A DNA stretch of 64,000 bases from Bugula neritina (lineage: Eukaryota > Bryozoa > Gymnolaemata > Cheilostomatida > Bugulidae), in NCBI GenBank assembly GCA_964035545.1, contig OZ037768.1, forward strand, positions 10,558,741-10,622,740, given 5' to 3'. Each line of letters begins with the position of its first letter. Position 1 is the first letter of the stretch. The position numbers and the translations under genes are program-made. Below, piece after piece: positions 47,690-59,990 of the stretch. The notes beneath the pieces were generated by a model, which saw only the letters and a program-made list of their open reading frames with translations, was not told where the DNA came from and made no database searches.

Positions 47690-48700
47690 AACTATAATCA
47701 TTTTAAGAATACTTATAGTTAAATAGTAATACTAATACTAATACTAATAGTAATACTTATAGTTATAGCCTATAACTATAAGTTATGAGTATAAGTATAA
47801 GTCTTGTACTATTTAATATTAGTATTACTATTACTATTACTGTATTAGTATTACTATTACTATTACTGTTACAATTAGTAATAGTAGATGTAATACTTTA
47901 AGTTTGACTGAGTTACTCATATTTATTTACTTATAGTATGACTATGAGTATGAGTCATACTGATACTCATAAGTCATAGTGGTGGACCATAGACATACTC
48001 ATAGTCATACTCATACTGATAGTGGATGTGATACTCATAGTGATACTAATAGTCAATGTTTTACTGATACTCATACTGATACTGTAAGACTAAGTGTAAC
48101 TGTTAGTGTTGTTGTCACACTTAGTCTTGCAGCTAGTGTTACTGTCATTGTTCGGTTATTACTATTAGTATTACTGTTAGTATTATACTTTAGAGACTAT
48201 TACTGTATTAGACTTATAGTTACTATTTAGAGTTACTGTTAGTATTACTATATTTATATTATATTAGAATTATCAATTATTACTGTAAAAATAACTTTAA
48301 CTATAACATTAACATAACTATAATTTTAAATTAAAACTTAAGCTTGGTATAGTAATAGTAATTAGTAATAATGATAGTCATTACGGATTACTCATCACTG
48401 AGTCATTAGTCTTACGCTTACTGATAGTGATACTGTTACAGATTACTCCAAGTCTATAATAATTATAATAACATTATGATTAATAGTAATACTGTCTTTG
48501 ATAATAATTATTGATAATACTAAACAATATCAAACGCAGTCTGTTAGTATTAATATTTAATATATTAGTATTGTTGTGATTGTCACTCAATATCAGTATC
48601 ACCACAACTATGAGTCTATGACTACTATAATATAAATATCACTCTCAGTATGACTATGAGTGTCAGTGTCAACTGAAACTTCAAAGCGCCAGCTGAAACT
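47690..48700. repeat. Long cryptically simple tract of drifting 3/6-bp words
   Basis: About 1 kb of ATTACT, AGTATT, ACTCAT, ACTGAT and TCATAG words. The dominant word shifts along the tract (AATACT near 47730, TACTGATACTCAT near 47960-48070, TGTTAGTATTA near 48170). There is no fixed unit. Same style as 38700-39362. Confidence 0.75.
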
Positions 48701-49584
48701 AAAAGTTTTACTGTAAAAGCAAAAGTGAGGGTTTAAATTAAATAGTTTGTAACCAGTATAAGCATCATTATATATATGGTATTAATAGCAACTATTAAAA
48801 TATTTAATTTTATTATCTTCAAGTAATATAATAATTATTATTGTTACTTATTATAAGATTTATCTTGGATTTTGTTTATTTTTAATTAGATTTAATAAAT
48901 AAAGATGTGTACATTGAATTTGAGGTTAAAAGGAAACTGGCAGCACTAAGTTTAATTTTGTAGAATTGATAATCTGTAGTCCTAGATCTCCGGTGCTGAT
49001 TCAATAGAATTTAATGGATAAAATAATTGTTATAATTATCGACTAAACATCGTCCTTAGTGGTAATCATAATGATGATGTTAAAAAAAAATATTTACAAT
49101 CATACTTACAGTTAAAGTATTAATAAATAAATATTTAGTAATTATATTGCTAATTTATGATAATAATCTTTATGAATATGATTGTTGGTATTTATATTGA
49201 TATGATTTAAAGATATATGCAGGTGGTATAATTGATATTTAGTTATTATAATAATCATATTGATAATGTAATTGTAGCGAACAATATGGTTAATAATAAT
49301 TGTAATAGAATTTTTATTGTTGTTATTGATGATTTGATAAGCATTCTTATATTTGCTCCTAGTCTAATAATGATATAAATATGTCTATTTAAGCCAAATT
49401 CAAATTTGATTTAAGGTTAAATTTGTTAAATTTAAATTATTGTAGAAAAAAGTGGCGGTTAGCTTATAATCTTTATCATGATAGTAATGATGATTCATAA
49501 TTTCTTTGTATTATAAAGTATAATACAAGTAAAAGAGGCTAGCTGCTAGTTCAAACAGCACCAATTTTTATTAGACCCACCCAC

Positions 49585-49622
<38 letters not shown>

Positions 49623-50760
49623 ATGTAATACTAATGATCATAGTCATATACTGGCACTTACAGTGATGGAGTCAATGTAATTCTCACAGCCATTGGTCAC
49701 CGAGGCTGACTAGTTATTTTAAATGTCGAATCTTATGCATTAGACTTAATTCTTGTGTTCATACATCCATTTGAAAATGTTTTTTACCTTCTATGATTGA
49801 TATAAAAGCCAAAATTAATATACATTTTAGTTTTATTTTTATCTTTTAATAACTATCCATAAGCATACTTTATAGTGATACTGACAATCAGAGTGGTAGT
49901 GATAGTTAGGTAATGATAAGATCATTGTTGGAACTTCAAAATACTTTTGTTTTTGCTTTAACTACTTGCTTCGAGCTCTTGGTGATCATTTTTACTAGTT
50001 AATAAGTTAGAGTTGCTCTTCAGACTTGATTACACTCCAAGTAATTAGGTTCAGATTGCAAATGGTAATTACATTATTATTTACTATTAACTTTAGTACT
50101 TTAATTTGCATGTAGTAGTGTTATTTATGGTTATAGTGATCTGTTCTGGCTTTTTAAAATAGATCAATATTTTCATAATAATTTGAAACTTTTTGTTTAA
50201 ATAGTTTTTGCTATTTTAGGCAGTGTTGAAATAATGTTCTATATTACCAGGTGTAAACTGCATACTTGTAAACATTGGTATTCTAGTTTTACAGATATCA
50301 CGTAAAGTAACAGTTGTCATGAGATAGTACTTATTTAAGCATACATACTTACTATTATAGATTTGTTAATTATGGTTTGTGATAAAATAAAGTTAGTTTC
50401 ACGCTGAAGTTGATGTAATATTTTTAATAGTTATGATAGTCACTTATAATAAAGAATTGTTACAAGTTTTTAAATAGTTAACCAATGTAGTCAAGTGAGG
50501 CTTTAGATCTTGCTTTAGTTTAAATTTTAATTTATAAAGTGAAGGTTGCAAGGCACCCAATACACCGACAACCTAAAGGCAACCTGTCATTATTTTTTTT
50601 CAGGTTCAGTTGTTTGTATAATGTACTTCTGTCAACTGATATCAACTGCTACAGCGATTGCACTAACAGTAAAATTGAAAATAACGGCTTTTTTTCAAAT
50701 GAATTCATGTTATAGGTTAAAGAATTATGACTTGATCAACAAATCAATTGTATTCACAAA
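48701..50760. other. Gene desert, second part, and 5' flank of the NBEAL gene
   Basis: AT-rich with an (AGT)12 microsatellite at 49585-49620. A strong 3' splice site (T-run then CAG, 50603) lies 157 bp upstream of the NBEAL start codon, so 50604-50760 may be the coding exon's 5' UTR with a non-coding first exon further upstream. Confidence 0.5.
49585..49620. repeat. (AGT)12 microsatellite
   Basis: Twelve perfect AGT units. The same trinucleotide forms the large array at 59945-60060. Confidence 0.9.
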
Positions 50761-53700
50761 ATGGACAAAGATCAATTTCAAGAGATGAAGCAGCTACAAG
50801 AACTGTGGGGAGAATTTTTAAGAGTATGTAAATTGGTATTTCATCTTCACTGTTTACTGTTTTATATATGAGTAAAAGGTTATCCGTCAGCAAATATCTG
50901 CCTATACGAGTTGGTTTTAATTTAATTTATAATTATAGTACAGCACAGCTAAAGGTGATATTTTTTTTATTTTAAATACGATACCTTAGAAACCCACTTG
51001 TTTTTTAAATGAGTTGTCATAGCAGCAACAATAAACAATGAGGTTGGTGACACTAAAATTAATGTATTGAACTATATAGGAGCTGTACATCTATTTTTTA
51101 TGTTCAATTCATGCTGATAGCTATTAGATCGGGAAGTAGCGGAAACAGTGGTTAAGGTCAAATTGTTGATTGTGAAATTTCAATGAAGGCCTATGCAGAT
51201 AGTGTAAAGTAGCGCCATTTAGCTGTAAAGTTACAGCCAACAACACATAAACTGTATCATTGGACGTGCATATAAAATTTGCATATTTGTAGCTATTGCA
51301 TTTGGTACTAGTAACTAAACGGTAAGATGTTATTATTATTGCAAAATTCAAATGAAGATTACTTTGTTAAGTTAACTATGAACAAGTCAATATTTTGAAT
51401 TATCTATACAAACATCATTTAATAACCTTTTTAAGTTCATGTGTGTTTTTGGCAATAGATGCATTATTTTTATTTAATTTTCCTTGTGCATGATTATTGG
51501 ATAGTTTCGTGCATTTGTTTCAGACTAAGGATGATGATGCCTTTTTTACCTACCTGCGGTTATTTGTCGACTGTTACCAGCGATCCCTTCATAGAGGTGA
51601 TTCTAGAGATGATGATAGTTTGAAACTATCAAATCTTCCGGAAAATCTTCTTTCCAAGATTTCGTCTCACCTCATGTATTATAATCACAAGGAAACTAAG
51701 GTGAGCATGATGACTGAAAGGCAAAAGAAGAACATTATAACAGTTATACAGAGTCTATCTACTTTGTCCAGGTATGTTTTTCTGCAATTTATACAAAGCT
51801 GTCTAAGTCCGGCTAAAACTCTTTTATACGGTTTAATTTTTTAATATTGCATATACGATAGATTTTGGCTTATATTTATTATAATAAAGTATCATAAATG
51901 GTTTTTAATATCTCATGTTTTTGTAAAATGTTGTTATAATATTTAATGCTGGTGTAGGTGCATCATGCATTCACCTTACAGGCTGAATATCACTGCAAGC
52001 CTACATTTTTATCAACTCATAACAAACTCAAATTTGAAGAAAATAATTTTTGAAATTAGCATTTTCAAAGCATGTGTAATCTGAGAAAAAGATCAAAAAA
52101 ATCTCTAGTCAACTTTCAACTTTTATACAATACTTGCTACTCACAATGTACATGTATGTGTTATATGACTCTGTAGGAATGCTCACAATGTAGCACTCAT
52201 AGCCTCCCTCTCAGTAGTTACCAGTATCTACCACATCTTAGACATACCTTCGCTGCAGGTACGCTTTGTATAGATAATAGCTGTTATGCTTTCAATGGTT
52301 CATGTTTTTGGATGAATTTTCAGCATATTTTTTCTTTCATTAAAAATTTGATGTTTGTAGCAATGTGATGCTATTAGTTCGAGTTTTTTGTGCTTTGATG
52401 ATTTTTAAAATATTTTGTAGAGTGGTGATCATGTTTTAAAACAAATAGTCATGGAATATATACTTCTATTGGAAAAGCTGTTTGATCCATATTCCACGTG
52501 GTATTCAAGGTTTCACAACAGGTAGATTTGCCCCTTTCACAATTTGCCACTTCCTTATTTATGCCTCAGTGCACTTTTAATGTGTATGAAAACTAATGCT
52601 ATTTTGTTATCTACGTATGATAAATTGTTGCTAAGTACTATGTTATGTTTCAAGTGCTAGCTGTGAAGAGAATGCAATTAACAAGGAGTACCCCGCTGCT
52701 GTAGATGGTGTTACTATCACATTTATATGCGGTTAGTAATTTATGTTTCATGTTGTGTTGACTTGTGTTAAGAGGAATAATGGAAATAGTAAACGTATAA
52801 TTATATATACTTGCTATTTAAATGCCTTAGTATAAGATAGGTCATTATTTCCTTATCTAGGGGTGATGTTTATTCCCCACTTACTCTGTAACAACTGTAT
52901 TCCCTATTTTTGCCCAATTGGTTTGAATTTTTATGTATTTCATTATTGAATCATGTATGATGAATTTAGGCTGTTAGATTAAGCAATATTGATATCTAAA
53001 TAACTCTAGTACATGCGGTTATAAAATACCTTTGGTTCTTTGGATTGGATTTTTTATATAAAAGTGATAGACAGATAGAGTCAGTGGTGTTTTGATGTGC
53101 AGTAGACAAATACCCTGGTTGGGTTACAGGTTATCTTTGGCTGAACATTTTATGATGGTTTATAGACTTTGTAGTGCCTATCAAATGACCTAAGAGTTTC
53201 ACAATAGTACCAGAGCTATTTTAGTTTGAGATACTTTGTCTGCCATCATCAATGACAAAGCTCAGGAATTCCTTGTTTGAGGCTTTCTGAGAGTCACACT
53301 GCACAGATATGCTCTTGTTAGGTTCTTATGCTAATGCCCCTCTATTAAATAATACCTAATAATCATATGTCAACGTCATATCGTTCTTGTCTGTATTGTA
53401 TATTATTTCTTGTAGAATGTTTTGATGTGCCACATTTGGACTATGAACTCAGGAGTAAATTGATTGACCTGATTGGCTGTGTAATAAGTGGGTCAGAGGT
53501 GAGTTCAGCCATGTAAAAAGGTAACAATAGCATGCTTTGAGGTTAAATCACCTGCATCACTATGTGGTAATCAGAAACTAATACATGAATTTGTACAGTT
53601 CAACTCTAAAAATAACTAAATTTGGTGGTCTAAATATTATGCAAAATTATTTATTTTAGTTTTAGCGTCTAATATGTTGATCAAATGTAGAATTTCTAGT

Positions 53701-56700
53701 TTATCCTTTTTATTGTTTGTATGAAAGTCAACCCAATCTGTTTGTAGAGAAATGCTATGGTCATTATCACGGAAGCTATTCTAGACAAGCTGTGTAATGC
53801 TCTAACTGACAACAACCTCGAGGTGCTGACTGTCCCCACAGGACTAAGACGAAACATATTCTCCTGCTTTACTCTCATGGTGCAAACCCTCCACTATGCA
53901 TATCCTGGCATGGTTTGTATTCTGTACTTGAAGCATTTTTCAAAGTAACTCTTAGAGATTATGTATTGTAAAGTGAATAGACACTAATGAATGTTATTAG
54001 AAAACTGTTTTGCATAATTATAATATATATTTTAGAGGCAAATGGAAGTACATGATATTATCAACAGATATCTCTCCACCATTGAACTCGTACATGCCAG
54101 TTCCACTAGTGCAAACCCAGATTTCTTTACTCCCCTTCTTGGTAAATCTTCACCCTTCTGTTACAAATATTTATACTCATTTTTCATTGTTCATACTGAC
54201 TGTAGTGTTTTTGCATCCTCATCCAGTTGTGAAAATATTAATCCAAGTTTTGCTGTACTATTTATATGTTATATCTTTATGGTTTAGTTTTTCACCACTT
54301 TATCCAAACGATCAAAATGTACGTATCACACAGTTTACAGCGCCACGGTAGAGTTTTCTGCCAGTGAACTAACTGTGCATACAATCCTTTGTAAAGCACT
54401 GCTGCACAGTGAGTTTTATGTTTACAGACACCTTAAGACTTATGATATCTAATCAGAGAGATGCTGAAGGCCTCAAAGCTTCCTTCAATTCTGCCAATGT
54501 GTTTGAACGAGTCGTCGGTTTTGTTAGCAAATTCCAGGTAGACAAAATTATTAATTAGTTTGCCTTTTGAAGGCTACTAAATTTTGTGAGCATCAAATCA
54601 TTAAAACTGCCATTTGTTTTGTTTATTGTGTGACTAAATTGTTACGTGTGGGTAGGAGTCGGCATCATCTAGTGATTTGCTGAACTTTCACAAAGCTTTC
54701 ATCAGCTGCCTCAGGAATTTCCTCTGCCGCTCCAAAGTGTCCAAGACGGCATTCAAACAGTCTGTCGGATACAATAAGTTGCTAGATGTTCTCAAGACTG
54801 TACCTCCAGATAAAGCTCTTCTCCTCCAGCTGGTGGATATGGTAACTTCTTGTGTATTTGTAGACAAGTCTTGTATATATTACGTATGAAATTGATTTCA
54901 ATATTTCACTAATGTTAATGGAATACTACACTCTACTGTATGTATATTATATAACACAATATTACGTAATGCAAAGCTGAGCCCATCTGACACTTAGTTA
55001 CCTGTTACCGAGTTGGTTGACTTTGAGTTAGTTTTTTTTCTGAAAAATTTTTTACAACTGCAAAAAGAATTAAACTCCTTATATTTGTTAGCTACAATCA
55101 CATACTGTTATCTATATTTGAGTTAAAAAGTACTTACATTTGTTAACTGGAATCATATACTGTTAAATATTTGAATTTTTAGTGTTATGTTGATTTGATT
55201 CTTTGATAAGATTGTCAGTCAATTAACAATACTATAATTTATTAAAACTTGTAATAATACAATTTAATATTACAAGTTTGGCACACACTAGAATATTGTA
55301 ACCTACTGTCTGTGTAGGCTGTGGAGAGACCAGACACCTCTGCGGCTGGGAATACCGAGTATAATAAGATAGAGAATGCATCAGTTGTGTCTCTGCTTGT
55401 ATCCTGGCTACCTCATATCCCCAGTGTTACAGAACACGTGTGGTTGGCTAGAAAAATATTTGAGCTGGCGACTGTCTCGGATAAGAACCGCATCATGTGC
55501 TGCGACAATGGCATTATCTATTCTGCTCTTAAAAGCGTGGAGTTGTGTGCACAGCATAAGCAGTTTACTAAGGTTACAGGTAATATTTTATGTGCTTAGT
55601 TTAAGGGTCTTTGGAACACTATTCTGTGTATAAGATATCTACTCACAGAACGTGTATAATCAGGTCAACGCTTGTGTGTGTACTGACCTGATTATATAGA
55701 ATCATGTACAATTCTTTAGGAAATACTCGAGATATATCCATAAATAGGGAGGTATTTACAAGCAATTTTTTTGTTTAACAGATTTATTTTAGCAGCACAG
55801 TGAATTTTACGAAGCAGAAATTCAAGGCACGTTTCCGTTTTGTCACTTATTATTTGCTTTTTTTATTGTAACAATATTTTGGGAAGTTAGTCGTGTGCTG
55901 AAAATACTTTAAGAATTTTCATGAGTTTTCAAAGGAGTTCTAAGTTGTGAGTCGTTAATTTGTTTGCTTGGACTGAGATAAAATATCTTTTTCTTCAAGT
56001 GTAGACACTAATGCTTCTGCCATAAAACCCCTTCAACGTGTCATTAAAATGAATGGTGATGCTGAAATGCATTGGATTCTTGTCTTGGTTATATACACCT
56101 TGGGATTAGCTACACTTTAAATATATAGATAGAATTAGTTGTCGTTTAAAGTTATATTTTTATTTTAAGCAGACTTATGCTGAAATTTGTTTCCGTTTCT
56201 CTTTGCTTTAGGAATACTGATGTGCTTAGTCGAGAAGCTCGGAGCACTTTCAATAACTGCAGTAGAGATAAAGCTGTTAGTTTCTCTGCTGCAAATTGAG
56301 ACGTGTTATGCACAGGTAAGCTGGGAGTGACCTCCCCTTTGTATTGCAATTCTTACTTTTGTATTCGAATAAAGAATTGGCTAGAGCAGTAACCGCTGTT
56401 TTGTGCCTTTACCTGGTTTTATATAGAACTTCTTTATCAATTAAGTGTGCATAGGATAAAGTAGAGTTAATAAATTTATGTTTAGCCTTGGCAATCTTCA
56501 TAGATTTGTAGTAAAAGCTTTCTTTTTCATTAAATATGCAACCATCACTATTATATCCCAGGGGTCTTTCACCAAGAGGATATTAAGGGCTTTCTCTTAC
56601 ATGATGGAAGAGCAAAGAATTGGCAGGGCTCTGTCTTACTTTTCTCTCCCCATAGAAAGTTCGGTAAGTTATTGGCGTCTCTTTGATCAACTGAAAAATT

Positions 56701-57002
56701 GTGGTTGCTATTTTTATTGAGTTGAAGTCTAATTTTACTTGTTATTGAATGCATATGTTTAGATAGATGTACTATATAATATCTAGAAATTACCTACAGT
56801 TTATTATGACATCTGGCTAGGTTATCAGAGTTCCAGATGACCTAAAGCCAGACTCGCTTAAGAAGGGAGGTGGAGGTTTTTCATTTCACACGTGGCTTTG
56901 TGCAGAACCTTCCCAGCAACCGTCTACCCGCCGTGTCATATACAGGTCTGTGAGCTCAGTTCCTATCTGTATAAAGATAAAATTAATATGCTGTTCTATA
57001 AC

Positions 57003-57086
<84 letters not shown>

Positions 57087-59959
57087 ATTTATAGTTTGAT
57101 TTTTTTATCATTATAGACAGCTTTTAATCTCAGTTTATTTACACTAACTACAGGATTGGTGTTTATAACCTGCTCAGCGAGATTGTAAGTTTACTGTCTT
57201 GTATCGTTTTTATTCGTTTTGCAGTTTTCAAGCTGGTAATGGAGGATTTGAATCATTCTTGTCTCATGAGGGATATTTACACGTTGCTATGACAACAGAA
57301 GACAAAAACTTTCACGTTGTTGATGTGCCAGAGATGATTCTTGCTGATGAACATTGGGTAAATAATACAGTATTTGCGTGCGTGCGTGTGTGGCAACTAA
57401 TCAAAACATGTGGCGTATGCATTTGAGTTATATAACATCCCGATTTCTCATTTTTATTTTAGTTAGAGCATTGTAATTATTTAAGTTGCAGTAAAGAAAC
57501 ATTTATTGGTTTGATCAAAGGCCTGCTCTCCTTGCAGAATTTGAAAAAAGTTCTCATTCATATAAGCGTGTAGTGGAAGGGACTTTATAATTGTAGCACA
57601 TGTTAGACGTTGTACACGCTGTAAGCAGCAGCTCTACTTGGAAAGTGTCGATATACATTGATGGAACACTCATTAAAAAGTCTTCCATGGCTGTCGTGAA
57701 TCTAAAGAATGTAAGCTACTTCTATATTTTATTTTTGAGTTTAATATTTTCATACTGACTAGTTCTGAGTGTATATATGCATGCCATGCTTCCATCCTAT
57801 TAACGGTGGTGTACATCAAAAGCTTATGTTTGTGTCACAGTTCAGTGACACACTATTAAATACAGATCTTACAGGATTTGTTAAACAGGTGTACCAAGCT
57901 GGAGATGGTTTAAGTAACAGATGATTACATCATGTACTTACTTTATTTTACACCCAGTCAAGCATATCATGCAAGGTTATTGCTTCAAGGAAGTTATATT
58001 TTGAATTTTGTATTCAATTTGAGTACATGCTGGACAACTAGTTGGGAAATAGCAGCTCTACAACTTTATATGTAACTTTTTTAGCCATGTGAACTCGGTA
58101 GCGGTGCTTGCCAACACACACTCGTACACGCACACGCGCGCGCACACACACACAGGCACACGCGCACACACTGATGTTATCAATACACAATCTGACGTTA
58201 TTCTCTTAACATCTTTGTTCAACTTCACGGCTCGCAACTATTATAATTTCGGTAGTTCAACTAGTTTTGGCTGCAATGTTTAGCATAATAGCAGATTACA
58301 TCATCTCAACTTCTGAAGTTTCACCACAACGCAAGAGACTCAACCGGCCGTAATGAGTATAGTCTTTTGTAAACTGCAAAAATATATTTTAGTATATAAA
58401 GGAAGAAAAAAGACTCAATATGATATTTTAAAATAATATCATTTATTTATTTACATAATGGCTTCGTAGCTCTACTTGCTCTTCGATACTGTGGAATCAA
58501 TTTTATAACTTACATGTCCTTATGCATATATACTCTGTATATTTCTAGCTTCTTAGTGATATAATGTTAAGTGTCAGCATGTAGTTTGAATTGTGTTTGA
58601 ATAGTGTCAGCATGGTGTCTGAATAGCGTCAGCATGTAGTCAGCATGCTGTCTAAATGGAGGCAGCGTAGTCTAGAGTTTAGTGGTATATAAATTCCTAG
58701 CAGTAGATATCCCACAATTCTCGGTAACTTATTGTAGAAGTTGTCTTATTCTGTTGGTGGGCCAATAACTGACTGCGCCGCCCCTCCTGTCAAAGACTCA
58801 TATAACAACCCCTCTGATAAATCAATTGGCTCTTTTCTCGGAGGTATTAAAGACAGAATGTTTGGAAAAAGAAAAGTTAGTTATACCTTTGTTTTGTGTA
58901 ATTCTCATCTGACATATTTAGTATATAATCACTTGGTATCATTGTCACCTTTTACAGTTGTTAAATTATTTATTTTATATTACTTCATAACATTATATTT
59001 TAATTTCTCAATGCTAAATACCGTAACCCTAAAATTGTGACTGGCTGCTGGGCTAAGCAATTTAGCAATTAGAAAAGGGTGGTGTATTTTTGTTACTAGT
59101 TTAAATAAATACTCCCAATAACTATAGCAAAATTAACAATAGTATTACAAAACTAATGCATGCTTTTGTTTTAGGATGTAAGGAAACTTATAATTATTGC
59201 ACAACTTTTTATCTGACTTTGAAAATACATTTTTGGTCAAATTAATGGATTTACTTCTGTTGCCGACCGAATAGAATAACACTATGTTATGTAGAAATCA
59301 ACAGAAGAAGCACCTGTTATGAAAACAGTTGAAGCAGAGTACCAACATGAAGTGTTTGGTAAACCAATCGGACTCTGCGGGGATCTGGTTACCATATGCC
59401 TGTTCAAATGCTGCCTCACTGCTGACCAGGTCTCACAGATGTATAAGAAAGGTAAGTATGAATCATTGTAGCCTGGGATTTCTCTCTCTGGCACCCCTCA
59501 CTACTCTCTACTTTTGCAGTGTCAAGGAAAGTCTTGTCCTAAGTCAACCTGATAGCATGTTGTCTATGTGCCTTTTTGTGTGATGGATTAACAGTAGATA
59601 AATGCATTCATTTCTCTGTATCCATCATAGCAATATTTTTATTTACGAATAAATATTTGTTTTGTTATAGGAGCCAACCATACGGAAGTATTTTTTAGCA
59701 GCTCTCTGAGGTCTGAGGTAGTCTTTCAATACCATCCAAAGGTAAATAATAGGACTAATGATTGCTATTCCTATTTAACACCCTGTTACAATGGTGAAGT
59801 ACTGCTGTAGCTCTTACTTTATTGCAGATGTGCAGTGGTCAAAGATGTGTGGACATGTCGGCCTACACTAGATCTATGGATGGCACACTTGTCAATGGAC
59901 ACACGTGTTTGAGTCATAGCATTACAGTGAGTAGTATTGGTGAAGTAGTAGTAGTAGTG

Positions 59960-59990
<31 letters not shown>

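Noticed and set aside
52990-53400. Normal-composition stretch in an NBEAL intron that looked like possible transposon coding sequence
   Set aside because: No frame shows a recognisable motif on either strand and no inverted or direct terminal repeats were found.
59282-59494. Minus-strand 70-aa open frame
   Set aside because: Shadow of the NBEAL exon 59295-59451 on the other strand.
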